In this document: positions 30,193 to 35,681 of the stretch, one piece after another | How positions within the stretch are numbered: the stretch's first letter is position 1 | Layout: every line of letters begins with the position of its first letter | From: a virus | Virus record (IMG/VR): IMGVR_UViG_3300032285_002163 | Location: 1 to 37,838 of that record | Strand: one strand, 5' to 3' | DNA length: 37,838 nt | Made by a program: the position numbers and the translations under genes | The notes under the pieces: model-generated | What the model was told of the DNA's origin: nothing | Database searches by the model: none | Seen by the model: the letters and a program-made list of their open reading frames with translations, nothing else

Positions 30193-30459
30193 TTAGACTC
30201 CCATTTCGTAGAATGTTACGGTAGGGTCAATGCTGAGAAGTTCTTCAGCACAACGGCTCAAACGGCGCACCTTGTCACGCACCACATCGCGTGGCAGTTC
30301 GCCATCACAAGTCAAGTTCTCAGGACTCATGTCTGCATCAATCATGTCTGCGATACGCTGACGATCTGCGGCATTCAGCAGGCTCAGTTCTTTGCCCTTA
30401 AAAATTCGGGTCCACTGATTCTTCTGTGCCACATAGGCCTCTAGTGTTGATATATTCAT
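30193..30459 (-). CDS. small conserved early protein
   Basis: 88 residues, helical: TLEAYVAQKNQWTRIFKGKE, then LPRDVVRDKVRRLSRCAEELL. First gene of a coupled operon of four (30459 down to 28838). It has its own strong promoter. Function unknown. Confidence 0.75.
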   Translation of the reverse strand: MNISTLEAYVAQKNQWTRIFKGKELSLLNAADRQRIADMIDADMSPENLTCDGELPRDVVRDKVRRLSRCAEELLSIDPTVTFYEMGV

Positions 30460-30486
30460 CTCTGCTCCTTTAGTGTTTAAGTGTGT

Positions 30487-30515
30487 AGTATAACACAGGT
30501 TTTACCTGTTGTCAA
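30487..30515 (-). promoter_or_regulatory. sigma70 early promoter with extended palindrome in spacer
   Basis: TTGACA-N17-TATACT. The 15-bp ACAGGTAAAACCTGT palindrome in the spacer recurs. The stop codon of the upstream 61-residue gene (TAA) lies inside the 9-mer. Confidence 0.9.
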
Positions 30516-30687
30516 CCTTTATTTTAGAAAAAGTTCTGTGACGGCTGTCAAATCTAATGGGCTTTTTGAAGACCTTGTGCTGGTTGGTCTCACAGTTGAT
30601 GAAGGCCAGCATATTCTCCTTCTTGTCATCTAGCACATAGATGTGATTGGGGAACTCCCAATCGGTAGTCTCTTGCAGAAAGATCAT
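30502..30687 (-). CDS. small conserved early protein
   Basis: 61 residues: MIFLQETTDWEFPNHIYVLDD, then FINCETNQHKVFKKPIRFDS. It overlaps its upstream neighbour by ATGA and the downstream promoter. A frequently seen phage hypothetical of unknown function. Confidence 0.72.
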   Translation of the reverse strand: MIFLQETTDWEFPNHIYVLDDKKENMLAFINCETNQHKVFKKPIRFDSRHRTFSKIKVDNR

Positions 30688-30854
30688 TCTGCTTCTGCCG
30701 GCTCAAACATACGAGCACCCATGTCCATAAAGACGTCAAAGGTCTTAAGGAAGTCCTCGTCATACTTGTGGCGGTTTACTTTGATGGCAAACAGGCCTAC
30801 CAACAAGTCACCATTACCAACTTCTTTCGCTACTCTAACCAGTTCATCAAACAT
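30684..30854 (-). CDS. 56-residue early gene
   Basis: ATG 30854 lies just behind the shared leader (AAGGAGC before it). Translates to MFDELVRVAKEVGNGDLLVG, then LFAIKVNRHKYDEDFL. It ends in an ATGA overlap with the next gene. Helical; below the usual size cut-off but well supported by the promoter and coupling. Confidence 0.75.
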   Translation of the reverse strand: MFDELVRVAKEVGNGDLLVGLFAIKVNRHKYDEDFLKTFDVFMDMGARMFEPAEAE

Positions 30855-30881
30855 ATCTGCTCCTTTAGTGTTTAAGTGTAT

Positions 30882-30910
30882 AGTATAACACAGGTTTTAC
30901 CAGATGTCAA
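30882..30910 (-). promoter_or_regulatory. sigma70 early promoter with GGTAAAACC in spacer
   Basis: TTGACA-N17-TATACT with the shared leader. It drives the 56-residue gene. Confidence 0.9.
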
Positions 30911-30914
30911 CCAG

Positions 30915-31131
30915 TTAGATGTTGTATTTTAACAACGGGGAACCATTGTAGATCTATGTCTACCCTATGCAACGTCTACATAAGGCCTCTACGGTCATTA
31001 CTTCCTACATTCTCCGCCCGCTTCACCCGAAGGCCTGCCTTCATGACCTGGACTAGACCAACATCCGTCGACATTGTCATCTTCCCAGAGCCCTAGCGGT
31101 GTAGGTAACCCCTAATCTCTAACTTGTCTCT
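30915..31131 (-). ncRNA. candidate structured non-coding RNA
   Basis: A gene-poor stretch with its own sigma70 promoter. The minus-strand transcript would include GAAGGC-AG-GCCTTC, GTAGA / TCTAC and, near its end, GTTGT / ACAAC hairpins, and a possible long-range pairing of GGGGTTACC (5' part) with GGTTCCCC (3' part). One 34-codon ORF (31080-30976) lacks a good ribosome-binding site, so a coding alternative remains. No known RNA family is recognised. Confidence 0.45.
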
Positions 31132-31160
31132 AGTATAGCATCGGTTAAACCATCTGTCAA
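31132..31160 (-). promoter_or_regulatory. orphan sigma70 promoter
   Basis: TTGACA-N17-TATACT with no long ORF downstream before 30854. It is embedded in GCATCGGTT / AACCGATGC arms (31138-31167), a 9-bp inverted repeat around the -35 and spacer. Confidence 0.82.
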
Positions 31161-31185
31161 CCGATGCTATCAATAACCCTACCGC

Positions 31186-31479
31186 TTACGCGGTTTCTAA
31201 CTCCTCAACCACTGACAGCATGTTGGCCGGCACTTTCCACAAGCCCATGCCCGTGTTGACTGTCACATACTTGATGGCGATCTTGGTAACGAAGCCACGC
31301 ATCTGACGTCCTGTCTTAGAGCTGGTGAACTGGACATTGTCGCCCACCATGATGCTTCGTTTGATTCGCTGAGCCAGGCGGCTACGATTCCACTGTATTG
31401 AATCAATCATGCTACGGAGTTCTACGTCCGTCCAGACCTGGGTCATGATCGCTGAGTTAACTTCGCTAATTGATAACAT
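31186..31479 (-). CDS. small protein with SH3/KOW-like stretch
   Basis: 97 residues. After a helical N-terminus, VGDNVQFTSSKTGRQMRGFV, then IAIKYVTVNTGMGLWKVPA form a five-strand barrel-like pattern. A widespread phage hypothetical, possibly nucleic-acid or ribosome contacting. It has its own promoter. Confidence 0.72.
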   Translation of the reverse strand: MLSISEVNSAIMTQVWTDVELRSMIDSIQWNRSRLAQRIKRSIMVGDNVQFTSSKTGRQMRGFVTKIAIKYVTVNTGMGLWKVPANMLSVVEELETA

Positions 31480-31507
31480 ATCTGCTCCTTAGTGTGTTTA
31501 AGCCTTA

Positions 31508-31536
31508 ATTATACAGAGGTTTTACCATTCTGTCAA
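31508..31536 (-). promoter_or_regulatory. sigma70 early promoter with GGTAAAACC in spacer
   Basis: TTGACA-N17-TATAAT. The -35 contains the TGA stop codon of the upstream membrane gene. Confidence 0.9.
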
Positions 31537-31757
31537 CCCCATGCTCTAAATAACCCTACAGCGCATACGGCTATAGCTACAACGTTAACGATCATCTGTG
31601 GCTTATTTGCCACACGTACAGTCCAAGCTAGATAGCAGAGCCCGCCCAATAGCCCAAAGAGCGGGTCCAATTGGAACTCCCGGAAGAAGTTCATGAGCAC
31701 GTACATCGCCAAGATGCATACCGTGCCCGTCCACTGTAGTACTTCATTCAGCTTCAT
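31533..31757 (-). CDS. small multi-pass membrane protein
   Basis: 74 residues with three hydrophobic stretches (GTVCILAMYVLMNFF, LFGLLGGLCYLAWT, MIVNVVAIAVCAVGLF). Coupled to the gp88-type gene by ATGA. Possibly PnuC-like in size but without supporting motifs. Function unknown. Confidence 0.68.
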   Translation of the reverse strand: MKLNEVLQWTGTVCILAMYVLMNFFREFQLDPLFGLLGGLCYLAWTVRVANKPQMIVNVVAIAVCAVGLFRAWG

Positions 31758-32458
31758 GCCACAGCCTTCAAACGGATAACGAACCCACTGTAGTCCTTCT
31801 TAGCACGGCCCTTAGCCTTCAAACCAATCAAGCCAACCTTGGGGTCTAAGAAGCGCAAATCAGTTTCATCGGCACTATGCATGCCCGCTGGGATCTCATC
31901 GTATACTGCCGCAACATTCATGCCTTGCGCAAGAGCCATACCCACATCAGCATCGTTAGACTCAGCACGGCTGAATGTCAAGTGATAGTTGGGATACATC
32001 TTAGTCTTACGACCCAATACCTTGGTGTAGTCGTAGAACTGTACTGTAGGGAACAATTGGAACAGATTCATGTCTGTAGTGCCCACCGTGTACTTCTCCC
32101 AGCTCAAGTCGCTCGTACCATTCAAACGGATCACGGGCGTCAAGCCTGCCTTAGCCGCGAACTTGATGGCTTTATTAATGTCGTGATAGAGATCCTTCAT
32201 GAAGCTGTCGCGATCTTCAAAGAAGTAGTTGGTCTTACGGATACGAGCCTTTTGGATCATGTTGGTGTTCTCACCCCGCTTGAACATGCCGCCACGACCG
32301 GCAGTATTAAGGCAAGCGGCAGTACAACCAGCGGTCCGCTTTGGGCATACTTCCTTACCGCTCAAGTCTGCTGGCGCAAGATGCAAGATAAAGCTCAAGT
32401 AGCCTAGCTTCGTACCCTTTTGGATCTTGGGATTTGCTGTGGAAAGTAGTTTGAACAT
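31754..32458 (-). CDS. gp88-domain protein
   Basis: 234 residues. MFKLLSTANPKIQKGTKLGY, then ILHLAPADLSGKEVCP, CTAACLNTAGRG and later LNGTSDLSWEKY, match the Gene product 88 domain found in mycobacteriophage and many environmental phages. Three conserved Cys (two in the CP...GC...C block) suggest metal binding. Activity not established. It has a strong promoter. Confidence 0.85.
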   Translation of the reverse strand: MFKLLSTANPKIQKGTKLGYLSFILHLAPADLSGKEVCPKRTAGCTAACLNTAGRGGMFKRGENTNMIQKARIRKTNYFFEDRDSFMKDLYHDINKAIKFAAKAGLTPVIRLNGTSDLSWEKYTVGTTDMNLFQLFPTVQFYDYTKVLGRKTKMYPNYHLTFSRAESNDADVGMALAQGMNVAAVYDEIPAGMHSADETDLRFLDPKVGLIGLKAKGRAKKDYSGFVIRLKAVA

Positions 32459-32485
32459 AGTCGCTCCTGTGTAGTGTAAGTGTAT

Positions 32486-32514
32486 ATTATACTGCCGGTT
32501 TTACCTTTTGTCAA
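32486..32514 (-). promoter_or_regulatory. sigma70 early promoter with GGTAAAACC in spacer
   Basis: TTGACA-N17-TATAAT. The -35 contains the TGA stop codon of the 70-residue gene. Confidence 0.9.
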
Positions 32515-32723
32515 CCCCTGACAAACTCTACCAGTTCGATCTGTTGTACAAAAGCCACGAACTGATCATAGTTGACTAGACTGTAGGGACTATGATTGTA
32601 GAACTCTAAGGGCATCTTGATCTCCCGTCCCGCCTTATGGCACTCGTGGAACATCTTGATGTTATCCTCTTCTACATCGTCCCAAGTATGGTATTCAAAC
32701 CCTTTGTAGGTATAGTGCTTCAT
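32511..32723 (-). CDS. small early protein
   Basis: 70 residues: MKHYTYKGFEYHTWDDVEED, then PYSLVNYDQFVAFVQQIEL. Follows the GIY-YIG-like gene directly. Aromatic/acidic; unknown function. Confidence 0.7.
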   Translation of the reverse strand: MKHYTYKGFEYHTWDDVEEDNIKMFHECHKAGREIKMPLEFYNHSPYSLVNYDQFVAFVQQIELVEFVRG

Positions 32724-33062
32724 TCAATCTCCTCTTGTATCTGTATTCAACACGGGCTTGACTGCCCTACGGATCGCAACCTCTGTCTTATGCGCTTCTG
32801 CTTTACCTCTGATCACAGCATGGATCAAGATCTCTATCTCGTCTTTGCTGTTGAGTTGACGAAGTTCTGCGCACAAGAGCCAGTCTTTGTTTTCCTTCTT
32901 AGCTCTGTAGAAATGCTTTGCGGCACGAGCCTTCACGCTCTTCTGTATAGTGCTCTCTGTCTTTGCTGTCACCCCAATGTAGTTCTTGCCATTTACGATA
33001 AGCTCGTATATGATGTGATTACGATCGGTGCGCTTTTTACGAGTGGGCTTTTCTAAGTTCAT
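32724..33062 (-). CDS. GIY-YIG-like nuclease-domain protein
   Basis: 112 residues. IYELIVNGKNYIGVTAKTE gives the two-strand signature: I18-Y19-E20 in place of GIY, then Y28-I29-G30. KARAAKHFYRAKK carries the conserved basic helix and HKTEVAIRRA a candidate Glu. Short free-standing GIY-YIG proteins are common in phages. The start is an ATG at 33062 only 6 nt after the -10, so the message would be leaderless. Whether it cuts DNA is untested. Confidence 0.72.
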   Translation of the reverse strand: MNLEKPTRKKRTDRNHIIYELIVNGKNYIGVTAKTESTIQKSVKARAAKHFYRAKKENKDWLLCAELRQLNSKDEIEILIHAVIRGKAEAHKTEVAIRRAVKPVLNTDTRGD

Positions 33063-33068
33063 GTGTAT

Positions 33069-33097
33069 AGTATAACACCGGTTTTACCATTTGTCAA
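33069..33097 (-). promoter_or_regulatory. sigma70 promoter of a leaderless early gene
   Basis: TTGACA-N17-TATACT with GGTAAAACC in the spacer. ATG starts 6 nt after the -10, so A of ATG falls on the predicted +1. No ribosome-binding site. Confidence 0.88.
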
Positions 33098-33139
33098 CCA
33101 TTCGTTTAATGCCCGACTAAACCGTAGGGTCTTTGGATT

Positions 33140-33215
33140 CGTTGTATTTTCGCCACACCCGCCGTGGCTTTTTCGCCACACCCCCTGGCACTCCAACCGT
33201 GGCTTTTTCGCCACA
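33140..33215. repeat. hairpin repeats CGTGGC-TTTTTC-GCCACA
   Basis: Two copies of CCGTGGCTTTTTCGCCACA (33162-33180 and 33197-33215), each a GTGGC / GCCAC hairpin, preceded by a partial copy GTTGTATTTTCGCCACA. No gene lies in this region. The third copy shares TTGTATTTTNGCCAC with sites near 23657, 28873 and, partly, 30925. Confidence 0.7.
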
Positions 33216-33231
33216 GATTGGGATACCCTGG

Positions 33232-33260
33232 TTGACACAAGGGTCAATTTGAACTATAAT
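33232..33260 (+). promoter_or_regulatory. consensus sigma70 promoter on the plus strand
   Basis: TTGACA-N17-TATAAT, perfect. No coding gene follows for about 300 nt; a non-coding transcript is expected. Confidence 0.88.
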
Positions 33261-33261
33261 C

Positions 33262-33560
33262 GTCTATAATTGGATTGGATAGCCGTGACAGGCCGGGTGG
33301 GTAAACATGCTCCGCTAAGGTCCGGACATGTTCCCCTCGTAGATTGCGCCCGTTTATAGGGGCCCTAGTTCTGCTGATACAGACGCTACGTTAACCTACT
33401 CGCCCGCGACAACTACCGTTTTACCGGTAATCCAGCTCATCCCTGCTGTATCGCTACAGTAGGCTTCAACGCTGTGTCTATGACATGTCCTTAGGTACAG
33501 CACCGGTTCATATTATCAGCTACTACACCGCGCGGCCGTACTTCACTTTCGGTTCAGGGT
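33262..33560 (+). ncRNA. candidate structured RNA downstream of the promoter
   Basis: No convincing ORF on either strand. Several hairpins are visible: GGG-TA-AACATG / CATGTT-CCC with TCCG / CGGA above it (33299-33335), CTGTA / TACAG (around 33453), and a palindromic ACCGGT region. The closest boundary downstream is the CAU tRNA on the opposite strand. Phage tRNA neighbourhoods host large RNAs such as GOLLD, but this region is too short and dissimilar to assign. Confidence 0.45.
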
Positions 33561-33564
33561 TTAA

Positions 33565-33642
33565 TGGTGGGCCCTCCGTGAGTCGAACACGGCACCAATG
33601 GATTATGAGTCCACTGCTCTAACCAACATGAGCTAAGGGCCC
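33565..33642 (-). tRNA. tRNA with CAU anticodon (Ile2-like or Met)
   Basis: 78 nt with encoded CCA. Acceptor GGGCCCT pairs with AGGGCCC. The D arm contains GCTC...GAGC, the anticodon loop CTCATAA gives CAU, and the T arm CCGTG-TTCGACT-CACGG is intact. The CTCATAATC context resembles elongator Ile2 tRNAs that need lysidine. An extended -10 (TGCTATAAT) lies just upstream. Confidence 0.93.
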
Positions 33643-33662
33643 TTGTGCTTATTATAGCACAG

Positions 33663-34628
33663 TTATTGCTTGAGTCCTAGTCCTGCCAGCAGATTCTGTG
33701 CTGTATTGGGCTTCTTAGTTTTGTCCAAGAATGAAGTAGGTCCCTTGGCCGCAGAGTTTCCATAAGGTGTGTAGGTCTGCCCTGAACCCCCCGTGTTCTG
33801 CAACGGGGTTTTCTGTGGATTAGGGCGTGGTTCTGCAACGGGGTTTTTGTCCGCTATACTAGATACCTGCATGCCCACGGGATCATCTACTAGAACAAAT
33901 GTCCATGGTCCTAGTAGTACTGGATTACCATCTACACGACGGTTCCACTTGCGCAAGTAGTATAAGTCAGGACCTGACCATATCTTAAGCTGATCGATTA
34001 GGTTAGCAAACACTGAGTCAATCAGTATACAGGTCTCGGCTCCTTCGATGACCTTGAGCCAATCGAACACAGAGTATCCCTCTAGTTCCACTAACTCAAT
34101 ACATTGTACACCTGGCTCAATAACACTTAGATCGATAGGATACTCTAAGTCCGAAGCGGTCCCTTGATAGACCATATAACGATCCTGCTTAACAACCTGC
34201 TCGTATAGTGCAGATTCGGCAACGGGGTTTCTGCGTATACACTGATCTAGATCCCACTTCATGCTAAACGGTAATTCCGCCATAGCATACTTGTACTGAT
34301 CGAACTTGAACTGTGCAAAGTGTGAGGGAACAGTCCGCTCTGGATGGCTAGATAGATACTGATATAGATAAATGATATCTTCTTCCTCGATCCCTAAAGC
34401 CTTAAGCTGTCTAACGGGGTTTTCATAAAAGAATAAACCTTGTGGATCAACGGGCACTGAGATCCAACTTACATAGGGAGCGACCTCACGCATCTGATCG
34501 TAAAAGGGATCACATACGGGCCAGTATACTTCATAACCTTGATCTACCCAATACTTGGCTATGGGTAATGCTATAATGAGATCACCAAGACCTCTACTTT
34601 GAATAACGCCTTTTTTCTGATTTTGCAT
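33663..34628 (-). CDS. GT-B glycosyltransferase-like protein with repeats
   Basis: 321 residues from ATG 34628 (a GTG or other earlier start is unsupported). The N-terminus KGVIQSRGLGDLIIALPIAK is the GT9-like donor-binding opening. A later block AETCILIDSVFANLID resembles the donor site of this class. Residues 260-320 are low-complexity. Four copies of a nucleotide repeat near AACGGGGTTTT lie in the gene. The stop overlaps the lipoprotein start by TGATG. Confidence 0.7.
   Translation of the reverse strand: MQNQKKGVIQSRGLGDLIIALPIAKYWVDQGYEVYWPVCDPFYDQMREVAPYVSWISVPVDPQGLFFYENPVRQLKALGIEEEDIIYLYQYLSSHPERTVPSHFAQFKFDQYKYAMAELPFSMKWDLDQCIRRNPVAESALYEQVVKQDRYMVYQGTASDLEYPIDLSVIEPGVQCIELVELEGYSVFDWLKVIEGAETCILIDSVFANLIDQLKIWSGPDLYYLRKWNRRVDGNPVLLGPWTFVLVDDPVGMQVSSIADKNPVAEPRPNPQKTPLQNTGGSGQTYTPYGNSAAKGPTSFLDKTKKPNTAQNLLAGLGLKQ
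33796..34427. repeat. four dispersed copies of a 15-nt repeat inside a coding gene
   Basis: TTCTGCAACGGGGTTTT (33796, 33831), TTCGGCAACGGGGTTTC (34213) and TCTAACGGGGTTTTC (34409) lie in the glycosyltransferase gene. Three encode NPV (as KNPVAE, RNPVAE, ENPVRQ); the fourth is read in another frame (KTPLQN). Conservation is thus at the nucleotide level. Confidence 0.7.
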
Positions 34629-34816
34629 CAACAATTCTCCGGATTCTGCTGACAATACTTACCACCCCAACCATCAGGAGCACGTATATATTGACGCGGA
34701 CCATCTCGTTCTACACAGTAGTCATATGATCGGCACTGACGGCCCGTAGCAAGACATCCTTGTAGTGATAGAGTTAGCAGAACTAGAAGAACAAGTATAT
34801 AAGATCGTTTAAGCAT
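34628..34816 (-). CDS. small lipoprotein
   Basis: 62 residues. Basic MLKRS, hydrophobic VLLVLLTLSLQGC with Cys at the lipobox-like position (Leu-Gln-Gly-Cys), then a Cys-rich mature part (CRSYDYC, KYCQQNPENC). It is likely an outer-membrane lipoprotein. A Rz1-like o-spanin is conceivable by size, but Pro-rich and lysis context are missing. ATG 34816 is 6 nt after the -10 (the ATG at 34822 lies on it), so the message is leaderless. Confidence 0.65.
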   Translation of the reverse strand: MLKRSYILVLLVLLTLSLQGCLATGRQCRSYDYCVERDGPRQYIRAPDGWGGKYCQQNPENC

Positions 34817-34822
34817 GTACAT

Positions 34823-34851
34823 AGTATACTGGAATTACCGTAAAAAGTCAA
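34823..34851 (-). promoter_or_regulatory. sigma70 promoter of a leaderless gene
   Basis: TTGACT-N17-TATACT, 6 nt before the lipoprotein ATG. Its geometry matches that of the promoter at 33069. Confidence 0.75.
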
Positions 34852-35027
34852 TCAGAATTTGCCTAAAACGGCCGAAATAGTGGTAAAAAGTGAGCCAAAA
34901 CAGTGGAAAAACTCTAGAATATAGGCTAAAAAATTTTGGATGGTGGTGGGGGTGACAGGCTATGCGAGATTACTTTCCACAAAGATCAAAGGATTTCCCA
35001 CTATACAGGCTTTTTCTTTGGTCAGGT

Positions 35028-35069
35028 ATTGACCTCTCACTAGGAACCCTGTATACTATGTGTATACAG
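35028..35069 (+). promoter_or_regulatory. early-type promoter with overlapping operator-like palindrome
   Basis: TTGACC-N18-TATACT on the plus strand. A perfect 8-bp inverted repeat CTGTATAC-TATGT-GTATACAG (35049-35069) covers the -10 and the start of the transcript. No gene other than the zinc-ribbon gene follows. Confidence 0.65.
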
Positions 35070-35116
35070 CGGTTTACAGTGAGCAGTCAAATCCAGAGGA
35101 TTGACGCTTATACACT

Positions 35117-35124
35117 TGTAAATA
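35117..35124 (+). promoter_or_regulatory. late promoter box
   Basis: TGTAAATA ends 5 nt before ATG 35130, putting A of ATG at the predicted +1. Confidence 0.6.
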
Positions 35125-35129
35125 TGCGT

Positions 35130-35666
35130 ATGACAATATATGATAAAATTAGGGGACGTACAGCCAATCCTCCTCGTCGTCCAGCTTCAGCTGACCTTAC
35201 TTTTGACAGCCTGCAGATGGAAGGTGTGGGCTATAACGATCCCAGCAAGCTATGGTTAAACGGGCAGAATCCCAAAGATCCCAATCGTTGGTACTCACGC
35301 AATGGTATACCTTTAAAGTCATATAAAGACTTTGAACCAGGACCCAAAGCATATCGAGATGCACATGCACCCAAGTGCTCTGTATGTGGTAATGAGTGTA
35401 CCAACTGGAATACACGTGAAACAGGGCAGTGGTGGTGTCATTACTGTAGTTCAAAAGTACGTGCTGTGTATAGTCCAGTTGCTATGTTACCACTAGATGC
35501 AGGTGAACACTTAGAGCCTAGTTTAACTGACAAAGCGGGCATGCAGACCTGTGCCAAGTGCTTAACGTCAATGTTACCCAGAAGCGACAACATGGGCTTT
35601 GACTGTCCAAAATGTCATGCCAACTATCGTAATCCAGCACCTGTACGCCCAGGACCAATCATTTAA
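35130..35666 (+). CDS. zinc-ribbon protein
   Basis: 178 residues. Four CxxC-type pairs (CSVCGNEC, WWCHYCSS, CAKC, CPKC) can make two zinc ribbons. N-terminal 70 residues are basic and Pro-rich. In-frame codons upstream reach 34962, but ATG 35130 follows a late box by 5 nt and is adopted. It could be a transcription or packaging accessory (inference). Confidence 0.72.
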   Translation: MTIYDKIRGRTANPPRRPASADLTFDSLQMEGVGYNDPSKLWLNGQNPKDPNRWYSRNGIPLKSYKDFEPGPKAYRDAHAPKCSVCGNECTNWNTRETGQWWCHYCSSKVRAVYSPVAMLPLDAGEHLEPSLTDKAGMQTCAKCLTSMLPRSDNMGFDCPKCHANYRNPAPVRPGPII

Positions 35667-35681
35667 AACGGAATAATACAC

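Noticed and set aside
31877-32407. 176-codon plus-strand ORF
   Set aside because: It lies antisense across the gp88-domain gene, whose family pattern and promoter are clear; no ribosome-binding site or promoter supports the reverse frame.
33140-33215. CRISPR-like repeat array
   Set aside because: Only two full copies of a self-complementary unit, spacer 16 nt and no array or cas genes; more likely hairpins.
33059-33247. 62-codon minus-strand ORF over the CGTGGC repeats
   Set aside because: It covers repeats and the promoter of the GIY-YIG-like gene, and its sequence is repeat-derived.
34962-35129. N-terminal extension of the zinc-ribbon gene
   Set aside because: It spans the promoter, the inverted repeat and late box; ATG 35130 fits the common late geometry.
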